A model generated the notes under the pieces. It was not told the DNA's origin and did not search any database. It was given only the letters and a program-made list of their open reading frames with translations. Positions 1 through 7,607 of a stretch of DNA of 7,607 nt are shown piece after piece; the first letter of the stretch is position 1; each line of letters begins with the position of its first letter. The stretch spans positions 1-7,607 of the forward strand of contig JAGTVF010000251.1 in the NCBI GenBank assembly GCA_018224315.1, written 5' to 3'. Made by a program: the position numbers and the translations under genes. Source of the stretch: Desulfobacterales bacterium. GTDB lineage: Bacteria > Desulfobacterota > Desulfobacteria > Desulfobacterales > Desulfosalsimonadaceae.

Positions 1-1698
1 GCCATTCTCGAGCGCTGGCTTGATGAACGCAAGGCCGACATGGAAGTCATGGCCGGCACCTCCCTGGTCCAATCCATGGATGCACAACGCATCCAACCCT
101 ACCTGGAGCTGATCCGGAAAAAATACGGGGTGTATAAAAATCTCACGGTGGTGGCCGCAGACGGCCGCATGGTTTGCAGCAGCGGCACCCGCCCGGTGCA
201 GCCCCCGCTTCAGCCGGCGACTTTGGATACAACCCTTCGGATTTCAAAGATCACCTATGCCCCCCGCCAGCATGAGTCCTCATTTTTCGTGTCCGCCCCG
301 ATTTTTGCGCCAAACAGTGAAAAAAGGACCGGCACCATCTACGGCCAGGTGGGCACCAACAAGATCATTTTCTTTATTCTCAACATCTTTCTGGGAGAAA
401 CCGGGGAGTGCTATCTGGTCAATGAAGACGGGCAGTTTCTGGCCCACAAGGAGCCCCGCCGGATTTTAACGGAAAACATTTCCCAATCCGACAGCTTTAA
501 AAACATCTTTGAGAAAAGGGACAGGGAAAAAGCGTACCTGGACTACCGGGGCATTGAGGTGCTGGGCACTTCCATGAACGTTTCCGGCACAGACTGGTAT
601 ATTGTTGTGGAACAGGACCGAAAAGAGGCCTTTGAAAGCGCCAGCACCCTGAAATCCATCATCTACCTGACGGTTTTCCTCTGCATCGGCTCAGCCCTGG
701 CCCTCACCTGGATGATCTCCTATCACATCGTGGGCCCGATCCGGCGCCTGAGCCGGTATGCCGACATGATCGCCGCTTCCAGAACCGATCAGCCCGTTGT
801 GAAAACCGCCCGCAAAGACGAAATCGGGATGCTCTACCGGGCCTTTGAACACATGTATATCAAGGTGCAGCAGCGGCAGCATCATCTCCGGGAAAAAGTG
901 GGGTTAAAAGATGCCCAGCTCAGGGAAACCGACATCATGCTGGAAAAAACCCGGCGCATGGCCGAGCGGTCTGAAAAATTTGCCGCCATGGGGCGCATGG
1001 GCGCGGCCGTGGCCCATGAAATCCGCACTCCCCTGACATCGCTGAAGCTGTATCTGGAATCCGCCCAGGAGCAGATCGCCAACAGCGCGGAAGACCAGGA
1101 AGATTTCCGGATTGCAATGAAACAGGTCAACCGGATTGAATCTTCCATCAACCGGTTTCTGGATTTTGTCAAGCCGGAGCAACTCGTTTTTTCCGTCATT
1201 GACGTCACCGTGCTCATCGAGGATGTGCTATACATGATCCACCCCCTGGCCAAACGCCAGGAGTGCCGCCTTCAAACCCGCATACAGGACAATCTTCCAG
1301 GAGTTTTCGGCGACAGAAAACTGCTGGCCGAGGCCCTGGTCAACCTTATGGTCAACTGTCTGGAAGCCATGGAAAAGCACGGCAGCCTCAATGTCGCAGC
1401 CGAAACCGATCGGTTTGAACAAAACGGTCAGACCGTCGCCTGCGTGCGCATTGACGTGCAGGATACCGGCTGCGGCATTTCCGAAAAACAGATGGACAAC
1501 CTGTTTGAACCCTTTTACACCACCAAGGCCGCAGGCACTGGACTGGGCCTGCCATTGGTGTTAAACACCATCGAAAGCCACGGCGGCACCATCGGGGTGC
1601 AGAGCACACCCGGGAAAGGCACCACATTTCGCCTGTATATTCCCATTGAATCCAGCCATCCGGCGGACAAGGACCATGGACAAGATACTGCTCATTGA
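1..1698 (+). CDS. dCache-HAMP sensor histidine kinase (5' end outside window)
   Basis: Membrane sensor kinase of a two-component system; autophosphorylates a histidine and passes the phosphate to the regulator encoded next. The frame is open from base 1, so the first ATG (position 40) is probably internal and the first transmembrane helix and true start lie upstream. Counting codons from base 1: residues 1 to about 215 look like an extracytoplasmic dCache sensor (long N-terminal helix, then GETGECYLVNEDG typical of the second PAS-like lobe); 219-241 are a hydrophobic membrane helix; about 242-293 HAMP; about 290-330 a charged coiled coil; H339 in AVAHEIRTPL is the phospho-acceptor; NLMVNCLEAM (from 448) is the N box, with Cys where Ala is usual; DTGCGI (488) and GTGLGLP (512) are the ATP-binding G boxes, with FEPFYTTK between. 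All catalytic motifs are present. The NtrB/AtoS-like catalytic core is clear; the ligand is unknown. Confidence 0.95.
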   Translation, partial: AILERWLDERKADMEVMAGTSLVQSMDAQRIQPYLELIRKKYGVYKNLTVVAADGRMVCSSGTRPVQPPLQPATLDTTLRISKITYAPRQHESSFFVSAPIFAPNSEKRTGTIYGQVGTNKIIFFILNIFLGETGECYLVNEDGQFLAHKEPRRILTENISQSDSFKNIFEKRDREKAYLDYRGIEVLGTSMNVSGTDWYIVVEQDRKEAFESASTLKSIIYLTVFLCIGSALALTWMISYHIVGPIRRLSRYADMIAASRTDQPVVKTARKDEIGMLYRAFEHMYIKVQQRQHHLREKVGLKDAQLRETDIMLEKTRRMAERSEKFAAMGRMGAAVAHEIRTPLTSLKLYLESAQEQIANSAEDQEDFRIAMKQVNRIESSINRFLDFVKPEQLVFSVIDVTVLIEDVLYMIHPLAKRQECRLQTRIQDNLPGVFGDRKLLAEALVNLMVNCLEAMEKHGSLNVAAETDRFEQNGQTVACVRIDVQDTGCGISEKQMDNLFEPFYTTKAAGTGLGLPLVLNTIESHGGTIGVQSTPGKGTTFRLYIPIESSHPADKDHGQDTAH

Positions 1699-3139
1699 CG
1701 ACGACGAAGGCTTAATCCATTTTCTGAGCCGTTTTTTCCAGCGAAAAGGATATGCGGTCACTGCCTGCGCCGGCGGCCGGCAGGCCCTTGAAACCATCGG
1801 GCAGCAGGACTTTGACCTGATTCTGCTCGATTACAAAATGCCGGAATTCAACGGGCTTGACACCCTTTCGGAAATCCGCGCAATTGAAGTCAAAACCCCG
1901 GTGATTCTGATGACCGCCTATGGCACCACCAACCTGGCCATTGAGGCCATGAAGCGCGGCGCCTATGATTACCTGATTAAGCCCTTTGAGAAAAAAGACC
2001 TGACCCGCATCGTGTCCGAGGCCCTGCAGGTCAGCCGGCAAATGAAGCAGATTGTCCGGTTTCCGGCCGCCTCTGCTGACCCGCAGCAGCCCGCAGACAG
2101 CCGTGACAGCCTGCAGATGATCGGCTCCAGCCGCCAAATGCAGGAAATCTACAAGCTCATCGGCCAGGTGGCGGAAAAGGATGTGCCTGTATTGATTACC
2201 GGGGAAAGCGGTACGGGAAAGGAACTGGCCGCCCGGGCCATTTACCATCACAGCCGGCGGCGGGAAAAACCCTTTATCGCCGTCAACTGCGCGGCCATCC
2301 CCGAATCCCTGTTTGAAAGCGAGCTTTTCGGCCATGAACGCGGTGCCTTCACCGGTGCAGAGCGGACCTATATCGGAAAATTTGAGCGATGCCACAAGGG
2401 CACCCTGTTTCTCGATGAAATCGGCGAAATGTCGCCGCCCCTCCAGGCCAAGCTGCTGCGGGCACTGCAGACAGGTGAAATCGAAAGGCTTGGCAGCGGC
2501 CAGTCCATCACCGTGGATGTGCGCATCATTGCGGCCACCAACAAGGACCTGGAGGCCGAAGTCCGGGCCGGCCGGTTCAGGGAAGACCTGTACTGGCGCC
2601 TGAAGGTCATTTCCCTGGATCTGCCCGCCCTGCGGCACCGCAGGCAGGACATTTCCGAACTGGTGAAATATTTTCTGGCCCGGTTTGCCGCGGAATACGA
2701 CCGGCCCGGATGCTATGTATCTGAATCGGCCCTGCGCAAACTCAACGACTATTTCTGGCCCGGAAACGTCCGGGAACTGGAAAACTGCGTGCGCCGGGCA
2801 GTGCTGCTGTGCACCGGCGGGGTGATTTCCGAAGGCAGTCTTTTGATTCCCAATGCCGAGGCGGATGCCGCGCTTCAAAACATGAACCGAGAACAGCTCA
2901 TTGACCGGCTCAAGGAAAAACTCGAAGAAATCCTGCCGGATATTTTCCGGATTTCCGAGCAGGACATTCATGCCAATATCATCGAAATCGTGGAAGAAAC
3001 CCTGATTCGAAAAGCCCTGGAAGAATGCGGCAACAACCAGGTCAAAGCGGCCGAAATGCTGGGCATCAGCAGAAACACCCTCCGGCACAGGATCAAAAAA
3101 CAAACCGAAAAGCAAAACCAAAACCCCAGAACTGAGTAA
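1676..3139 (+). CDS. NtrC-family sigma-54-dependent response regulator
   Basis: Cytoplasmic transcription activator of 487 residues with the full NtrC layout. Receiver domain, about 1-120: acidic pocket D8-D10, phospho-acceptor D52 in LLDYKMP, T80 and K102. AAA+ domain, about 147-385: Walker A GESGTGKE (176-183), sigma-54 contact loop GAFTGA (223-228), Walker B GTLFLDEIG (242-250), ATNKDL sensor I region, WPGNVRELEN (361-370). A Fis-type helix-turn-helix lies at about 453-474 (VKAAEMLGISRNTLRHRIKK). I chose the ATG at 1676 because the receiver domain begins directly there (MDKILLIDDD). An in-frame TTG at 1646 would add ten residues unlike the family. An AAGGA lies only 2 bases before this ATG, so initiation may rely on translational coupling: the start overlaps the kinase gene by 23 bases. 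Likely partner of that kinase. Its target is probably the sigma-54 promoter just downstream (inference). Confidence 0.96.
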   Translation: MDKILLIDDDEGLIHFLSRFFQRKGYAVTACAGGRQALETIGQQDFDLILLDYKMPEFNGLDTLSEIRAIEVKTPVILMTAYGTTNLAIEAMKRGAYDYLIKPFEKKDLTRIVSEALQVSRQMKQIVRFPAASADPQQPADSRDSLQMIGSSRQMQEIYKLIGQVAEKDVPVLITGESGTGKELAARAIYHHSRRREKPFIAVNCAAIPESLFESELFGHERGAFTGAERTYIGKFERCHKGTLFLDEIGEMSPPLQAKLLRALQTGEIERLGSGQSITVDVRIIAATNKDLEAEVRAGRFREDLYWRLKVISLDLPALRHRRQDISELVKYFLARFAAEYDRPGCYVSESALRKLNDYFWPGNVRELENCVRRAVLLCTGGVISEGSLLIPNAEADAALQNMNREQLIDRLKEKLEEILPDIFRISEQDIHANIIEIVEETLIRKALEECGNNQVKAAEMLGISRNTLRHRIKKQTEKQNQNPRTE

Positions 3140-3151
3140 AACCGGGCCAGC

Positions 3152-3197
3152 AAATTTGTGCAAACGCTGCCCCCGGCTGTTCAAAATTTATACAAAT
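3152..3197. promoter_or_regulatory. Tandem imperfect dyads, candidate upstream activator sites
   Basis: Two 14-base copies, AAATTTGTGCAAAC at 3152-3165 and AAATTTATACAAAT at 3184-3197, match at 11 of 14 positions. Their starts are 32 bases apart, close to three helical turns. Each has partial two-fold symmetry: TTTG-TG-CAAA in the first, and ATTT facing AAAT in the second. NtrC-family regulators bind as dimers to paired dyads on one face of the helix, so this is a good candidate enhancer for the regulator encoded just upstream. It ends 183 bases before the -24 box. Binding is inferred, not shown. Confidence 0.5.
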
Positions 3198-3224
3198 CCG
3201 GCAAAGGTCCGCAGCCGCCGGATT
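3195..3224. other. Stem-loop with 8-bp perfect stem
   Basis: AATCCGGC (3195-3202) is perfectly complementary to GCCGGATT (3217-3224) across a 14-base loop. There is no T-run after it on the plus strand, so it is a poor intrinsic terminator. It could still stall or protect the 3' end of the kinase/regulator mRNA, which stops 55 bases upstream. Its left arm overlaps the last three bases of the second dyad. Confidence 0.4.
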
Positions 3225-3340
3225 CTCCACCTGCCCCGACCCAAATGCGGCCGTGCTGCCATGGCCTGATGCCTGTATTCAACCACATAAAAATCCCTTT
3301 TATTCTGAGCCGCAGATTATCCTATAAAAATATTATTTTA

Positions 3341-3353
3341 TTTCAAGATGTTA
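3341..3353 (+). promoter_or_regulatory. IHF-like binding site
   Basis: TTTCAAGATGTTA matches the IHF consensus WATCAANNNNTTR with one mismatch (T for A at position 2). It follows an A/T-rich tract (about 3323-3343), as natural IHF sites often do. It sits between the candidate activator sites and the -24/-12 promoter, 27 bases before the -24 box. That is where a bend is used to bring an NtrC-type activator to the polymerase. The consensus is short, so position supports the call as much as sequence does. Confidence 0.45.
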
Positions 3354-3380
3354 AGATAGATTGTTCCAAACTCCGCCTTC

Positions 3381-3396
3381 TGGCATGCCCCCTGCA
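3381..3396 (+). promoter_or_regulatory. Sigma-54 (RpoN) -24/-12 promoter candidate
   Basis: The sequence TGGCAT-GCCCC-CTGCA fits the TGGCAC-N5-TTGCA consensus with the invariant GG and GC at the correct spacing and two mismatches (T for C, C for T). Transcription should start near 3407, leaving a leader of about 97 bases before the 3504 ATG. It lies directly downstream of a gene for a GAFTGA-bearing activator and upstream of the unknown gene and gdhA, which raises the likelihood that it is real. The GGCATGCC within it is palindromic, probably by chance. Confidence 0.7.
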
Positions 3397-3435
3397 TCCT
3401 TTCTGGGCAAAAACGGATCATCTGCCAATAATGAT

Positions 3436-3481
3436 GATGGACTCGTAGAAGTCGATTTTCAGATGGTTCCGTAAAAGTCCG
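3436..3481 (+). repeat. Imperfect direct repeat in the mRNA leader
   Basis: Two 20-base units, 3436-3455 and 3462-3481, start 26 bases apart and match at 14 of 20 positions. Both contain GATGG, then CGTA, then AAGTC. GGACT (3439-3443) can pair with AGTCC (3476-3480), and GACT (3440-3443) with AGTC (3450-3453) as an alternative, so the RNA could fold in two ways just before the ribosome binding site. It may be a piece of a dispersed genomic repeat. I cannot tell from one copy. Confidence 0.35.
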
Positions 3482-3490
3482 CATGCAAAC

Positions 3491-3497
3491 AAGGAGG
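3491..3497 (+). promoter_or_regulatory. Ribosome binding site fixing the start at 3504
   Basis: AAGGAGG is a near-perfect Shine-Dalgarno sequence six bases before the ATG at 3504. It lies downstream of the in-frame ATG at 3483, so it rules out the longer version of the protein. Confidence 0.9.
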
Positions 3498-3503
3498 ACG
3501 CCC

Positions 3504-4091
3504 ATGTATACCCAGAACACATCCGGCCCAAAGACCGGATCCAAAACCGGTTTTCAACACACCGCCGTATCCGCAAACCTGGAAAAAATCCGGCGCCAGG
3601 GCCTGCTGATCCGGGAACGCATTGATGAAATCCTGATGATGTGTGATCGGGACGACCCCGTGTATGAACAGATCAGCAGCTTCGGCATCGGCCTCTACAC
3701 CCTGGGATATTTTGACTGCCCGGATCTGATGGGCGTTGAGGACATTGACGCCGGTGAAGCCGGAAAAATCCTGCAAAATGATTTCCTCCCGGTGCGGGCC
3801 GCTGATATCGCCGCAGACTATAATCTCCTGGAATGCCCGGAAAGATATCTCCTGGTGGTGGGCGACCCCCTTTTCCCGGCCCACTTTGCTGTGCCCGTGG
3901 ATTTTCAGCGCCAAAGGCCCTTTTTTTCCAAGCTTGCCTTTTTCGGCAGTGGATTTGACCGCCTTTCCGAGCTCATGGCGGAATTTTCGGGCATCGACGG
4001 CATCGGGGAAAACGATTTCCAGTATTTTCAAAAAAAGCCCGACGGTGCCGTCGCTTCTGCATCCATGGGCAAAATCTATATTGTCAAATAA
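3504..4091 (+). CDS. Unrecognised 195-residue protein co-transcribed with gdhA
   Basis: I do not recognise a family. The protein looks soluble: no signal peptide, no membrane helix, no zinc or nucleotide-binding motif that I can name. Residues 1-20 are polar and low-complexity (Gly, Lys, Thr, Ser), likely disordered. Residues 21-48 should form a charged helix (about SANLEKIRRQGLLIRERIDEI). The rest alternates hydrophobic strand-like and helical pieces, including RYLLVVGDPLFPAHFAVPVD (114-133) and an aromatic stretch PFFSKLAFFGSGF (139-151). The ribosome binding site is strong and base composition matches the neighbours, so the gene is surely expressed and not a shadow. It is the first gene after the sigma-54 promoter candidate, with gdhA 48 bases downstream and no promoter seen between. 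A role tied to glutamate dehydrogenase or its signal is plausible but only contextual. Confidence 0.88.
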   Translation: MYTQNTSGPKTGSKTGFQHTAVSANLEKIRRQGLLIRERIDEILMMCDRDDPVYEQISSFGIGLYTLGYFDCPDLMGVEDIDAGEAGKILQNDFLPVRAADIAADYNLLECPERYLLVVGDPLFPAHFAVPVDFQRQRPFFSKLAFFGSGFDRLSELMAEFSGIDGIGENDFQYFQKKPDGAVASASMGKIYIVK

Positions 4092-4125
4092 CCCGTAACC
4101 TTATCCGGAACCAATTTTTATTTTC

Positions 4126-4132
4126 AAGGAGG
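4126..4132 (+). promoter_or_regulatory. Ribosome binding site of gdhA
   Basis: AAGGAGG lies seven bases before the ATG at 4140, in a 48-base gap that shows neither a terminator nor a clear promoter. It supports both the chosen start and shared transcription with the preceding gene. Confidence 0.88.
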
Positions 4133-4139
4133 CCAGTGA

Positions 4140-5495
<1,356 letters not shown>

Positions 5496-5520
5496 ACACA
5501 AATCGGGCAAAAACCAGACA

Positions 5521-5566
5521 AAAGGTGATCTGCCCGGGCTTTATTCCCGGTAACAGATCACCCTTT
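5521..5566. terminator. Convergent bidirectional terminator hairpin
   Basis: GGTGATCTG (5524-5532) pairs perfectly with CAGATCACC (5554-5562). Inside, CCGGG (5534-5538) pairs with CCCGG (5546-5550) around a 7-base loop. AAA before and TTT after extend the stem past one bulged C, giving an A-stem-T arrangement readable in both directions. It lies 25 bases after the gdhA stop. The stop codon of the opposing gene (5541-5543) sits in the loop, so the right arm also encodes that protein's last residues (VICYRE). On the minus strand further T-rich sequence follows. CGGGCA (5504-5509) could pair instead with TGCCCG (5531-5536). Confidence 0.75.
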
Positions 5567-7607
5567 GCCTGGCCACATCAGATTGCAGCTTTAATCCCAA
5601 ACCGGCTGTATCCACTACCCGGACAACATGAGAAAGCCGGGTGTCTTCTCCGGCGGTTTCTTCCAGGACATTTGGCAAAGACCGGATCCAGCCGGCATTG
5701 AATTCCACGCCCGGAGATTCCGGATAAATGGCCAGATAAAAAATCCCGGTTTCAATCAGATCATGGAAAAAATGGGTCCCAAAGGACAGATCCGGAATCA
5801 GGCTGCCGTCCTGATAGCTGATTTCGGCAATGGCGGCAATGTGGTTGATTTCCGAGAAATGAACGGCAACGCCCATCTCCGGGGTATGAGTTCCCCAGCG
5901 CCCCGGGCCCATCAGCAGGGTGGGCATTTTCTCCCGGTTGGGGATCTGCCGGTTTAAACGGCCCACCAGCCGGGCCACGCTGTATTTCTCCGAACGGGAA
6001 AGCCCGGCATAGGCCTTGGAATCCACGAAAATAATCCGGGATATGGGCTGGCTGATATTGCCGCCCATGAAATTGCCTTCCATGCGGACCAGGATCCGGT
6101 CCGGCGGCACGCTGCTGGGCAGAAACACCCGGCTTCGGTCCCCAATGGTCTGCAACGGCCGGCACTGGAGCAAATTGATCTGAAGCTGGTCGGACTGATT
6201 GAAGTTAACGGTAAACTCCACATCCACCGGGTATTCATAGGCCTTTTCCAGCCGGCCCAGCATCCGCTTCATCCAGTCAATAAACGACGTGCGGGTCAAA
6301 AACGGATCAAAGGTCAGAATCCACATATCTTTTTGCGGCCGTCCCATGCGGCGCAATTCCCGGCCGGCTTCTTCATCCCGGGTGCCCAGCAAATCAAATT
6401 TTTCCGGCCGCTGCTTTTCCAGCAGCTCCTGGACAGACAGGCTCTGGATATCGTTTTTCTCCAGGTTGAGCAGGTCAATATAATGCTGGGAAAATTTCCG
6501 GATATCATGCATGCCCGCAAGCGGACGCACCAGGGGATCATCTGCAGCCACAATTCTGGGATAGTCATTTTCCACCCGGTTCACCGCCCGGGTGCCCAGG
6601 CCAAATACCAGCCGGATCATTCCGGCATGCGGATCCATGCCCTTTTTCCATACAAAGGGATTGTAGGAAAGCCCCACACCGGCCAGCTCAGGATAGAAAA
6701 AACGCTGATGATAGGCGCCTGATACCCTTTGCACCAGAAGCGCCATCTGTTCATCCATCTGGTCCAGACCCCGCTGCAGCCTGTAGGCCAGGGCGTCTTC
6801 GCTCATGGTGCTGGCAAAGATCCGCCGGACGGCTTCCTCGAACTTTTCATACCGTTTTTCCGGAGAACCCTGATTGACACAGAAAAAGCTTTCGTACTTG
6901 CCGGCAAAGGCACTTCCAAAAGCGTCTTCGAGCAGGCTGCTGGAACGCACGATAATGGGCGACTGGCCGAAATACTCGAGCATCAGCTGGAACTGCTCGG
7001 TGATCTCTTCGGGAAACACCCCGTTTAGCATTTTCTCCCGCAGCTCCGCGGCCCGGCTGAAATAGCCCGTGCGGGTCTTGTGGGCCATAAACAGCTTCCA
7101 CCAGCCGTTTTGAACAATATAGGAATAAAACACGTCCGAGCCGATATAAAACGAATCATGGGGCTCGAGCACCTGTGACCAGTCAAAGGCGCTGTCCTGT
7201 GTCAGGATTTTGCGGGCCATGAGCATGCCCAAAGATTTGCCGCCGATAAAGCCGGTGCCGATGAGTCTTTCTTTGATCATCAGCAGATCCTCCAGGCCCA
7301 GATGCCTGCGAATCATGGACAAAAGCCGCTTGTTGCGCGTCAGCAGCAGCCGGCTCAGCTGCTCGACCATGTCTTTTTTTTCTGCAGCTCCGGCTCCGGA
7401 TTCCAGGAGGCTGCGGGCCTGCATGAAAAGGCGGTCCCAATAGTCCAGGCGCCGCTGGGCACTGACTGTCTGGTGATCGGCCAGGTAGGAAAACAGCCGG
7501 GTGGCCTCCACGCTGTTGATCACCGGCATTAGCTCGTCTTTTTTCTTGATATGAGGGAAAAACATGGTGGGCGAATAGCGGTGCTGCACCTTGATGGGAT
7601 GAACACA
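5541..7607 (-). CDS. PEP/pyruvate-binding (PPDK N-terminal, ATP-grasp) domain protein, 5' end outside window
   Basis: At least 688 residues; the frame stays open to the right edge. Neither the GTG at 7589 nor the ATG at 7565 has a ribosome binding site, so the start is probably outside. Numbering from the GTG codon at 7589: GGKSLGM (116-122) with K118, IIVRSSSLLEDAFGSAFAGK (212-231) with R215, and DVEFTV...INLLQCRPLQ (456-480) with E458 and Q475. These correspond to the ATP-contacting residues of the pyruvate phosphate dikinase / PEP synthase nucleotide domain, so ATP binding is likely. From about 490 there is no phosphohistidine swivel domain and no PEP/pyruvate barrel. Instead there is a distinct region with LLMGPGRWGTHTPEMGV (558-574) and LIPDLSFGTHFFHDLIE (597-613). 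I have seen such proteins annotated as PEP/pyruvate-binding or PPDK, but it cannot by itself be a canonical dikinase. Substrate unknown. Monocistronic or first seen gene of its own unit, convergent with gdhA. Confidence 0.9.
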   Translation of the reverse strand, partial: CVHPIKVQHRYSPTMFFPHIKKKDELMPVINSVEATRLFSYLADHQTVSAQRRLDYWDRLFMQARSLLESGAGAAEKKDMVEQLSRLLLTRNKRLLSMIRRHLGLEDLLMIKERLIGTGFIGGKSLGMLMARKILTQDSAFDWSQVLEPHDSFYIGSDVFYSYIVQNGWWKLFMAHKTRTGYFSRAAELREKMLNGVFPEEITEQFQLMLEYFGQSPIIVRSSSLLEDAFGSAFAGKYESFFCVNQGSPEKRYEKFEEAVRRIFASTMSEDALAYRLQRGLDQMDEQMALLVQRVSGAYHQRFFYPELAGVGLSYNPFVWKKGMDPHAGMIRLVFGLGTRAVNRVENDYPRIVAADDPLVRPLAGMHDIRKFSQHYIDLLNLEKNDIQSLSVQELLEKQRPEKFDLLGTRDEEAGRELRRMGRPQKDMWILTFDPFLTRTSFIDWMKRMLGRLEKAYEYPVDVEFTVNFNQSDQLQINLLQCRPLQTIGDRSRVFLPSSVPPDRILVRMEGNFMGGNISQPISRIIFVDSKAYAGLSRSEKYSVARLVGRLNRQIPNREKMPTLLMGPGRWGTHTPEMGVAVHFSEINHIAAIAEISYQDGSLIPDLSFGTHFFHDLIETGIFYLAIYPESPGVEFNAGWIRSLPNVLEETAGEDTRLSHVVRVVDTAGLGLKLQSDVARQRVICYRE

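Larger units (their letters stand above)
3140..3503. other. 364-base regulatory intergenic region
   Basis: No convincing gene lies between the response regulator stop and the next start. The region is more AT-rich than its neighbours, especially 3288-3370. In order it holds: tandem dyads (3152-3197), a stem-loop (3195-3224), a stretch at 3226-3290 where I see nothing specific, an AT-rich tract with an IHF-like site (3341-3353), a sigma-54 promoter candidate (3381-3396), and an untranslated leader of about 97 bases with a short direct repeat. The order (upstream sites, bend site, -24/-12 promoter) is the classical arrangement for an NtrC-type activator target. Confidence 0.75.

Noticed and set aside
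1646..1675. TTG at 1646 as start of the response regulator
   Set aside because: The ten extra residues lie before a receiver domain that normally begins at MDKILLIDDD; the ATG at 1676 fits the family.
1712..3184. 490-codon open frame on the minus strand opposite the response regulator
   Set aside because: It is antisense to a gene with every NtrC-family motif, has no recognisable domain, and is explained by the GC-biased third positions of the real gene.
3195..3224. Intrinsic terminator for the kinase/regulator transcript
   Set aside because: The stem is perfect, but the 14-base loop is long and no T-run follows, so it is listed only as a stem-loop.
3158..3448. 96-codon plus-strand frame in the intergenic region
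   Set aside because: No ribosome binding site and no protein-like pattern. It spans the dyads, IHF-like site and sigma-54 promoter, which explain the sequence better.
3483..3503. ATG at 3483 as start of the unknown gene
   Set aside because: The strong AAGGAGG at 3491-3497 is downstream of it and correctly placed for the ATG at 3504.
3459..4031. 190-codon minus-strand frame opposite the unknown 195-residue gene
   Set aside because: The plus-strand gene has a near-perfect ribosome binding site and operon context; the minus frame has neither and runs into the leader.
7565..7589. GTG at 7589 or ATG at 7565 as start of the PEP/pyruvate-binding gene
   Set aside because: Neither has a Shine-Dalgarno sequence and the frame remains open to the window edge, so the gene is treated as partial.

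Overview
The window looks like chromosomal DNA from a free-living, moderately GC-rich Gram-negative bacterium. It most resembles a sulfate-reducing member of the Desulfobacterota (former Deltaproteobacteria). That placement is an inference from protein flavour: a dCache sensor kinase with an NtrC-type regulator, a family I glutamate dehydrogenase, and a large PEP/pyruvate-binding-domain protein of a kind I associate with this group. I see no mobile element, CRISPR array, tRNA or rRNA.

Layout, left to right. Positions 1-1698 hold the 3' part of a membrane histidine kinase gene that runs off the left edge. It overlaps by 23 bases a complete NtrC-family response regulator gene (1676-3139) with an intact GAFTGA loop, the element used to contact sigma-54. 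Next comes a 364-base non-coding stretch (3140-3503), the most informative part of the window. It holds a tandem pair of imperfect dyads 32 bases apart, a small stem-loop, an AT-rich tract with an IHF-like site, a well-spaced sigma-54 -24/-12 promoter candidate at 3381-3396, and a leader with a 26-base-period direct repeat. Downstream are an unrecognised 195-residue protein (3504-4091) and, 48 bases later, an NADP-type glutamate dehydrogenase (gdhA, 4140-5495). Both have strong AAGGAGG ribosome binding sites and are probably one transcript. A long hairpin at 5521-5566 separates gdhA from a convergent minus-strand gene (5541-7607). That gene runs off the right edge and encodes an ATP-grasp (PPDK/PEP-synthase N-terminal type) protein with an unusual C-terminal region.

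Working model, mixing observation and inference: the kinase senses a small extracellular or periplasmic ligand through its dCache domain and phosphorylates the regulator. The regulator then binds the tandem dyads and, with IHF bending the DNA, activates the sigma-54 promoter driving the unknown gene and gdhA. This would tie ammonium/glutamate metabolism to an external signal. The sequence elements can be seen; the wiring between them is untested. The minus-strand gene is probably a separate transcription unit that shares only the bidirectional terminator.
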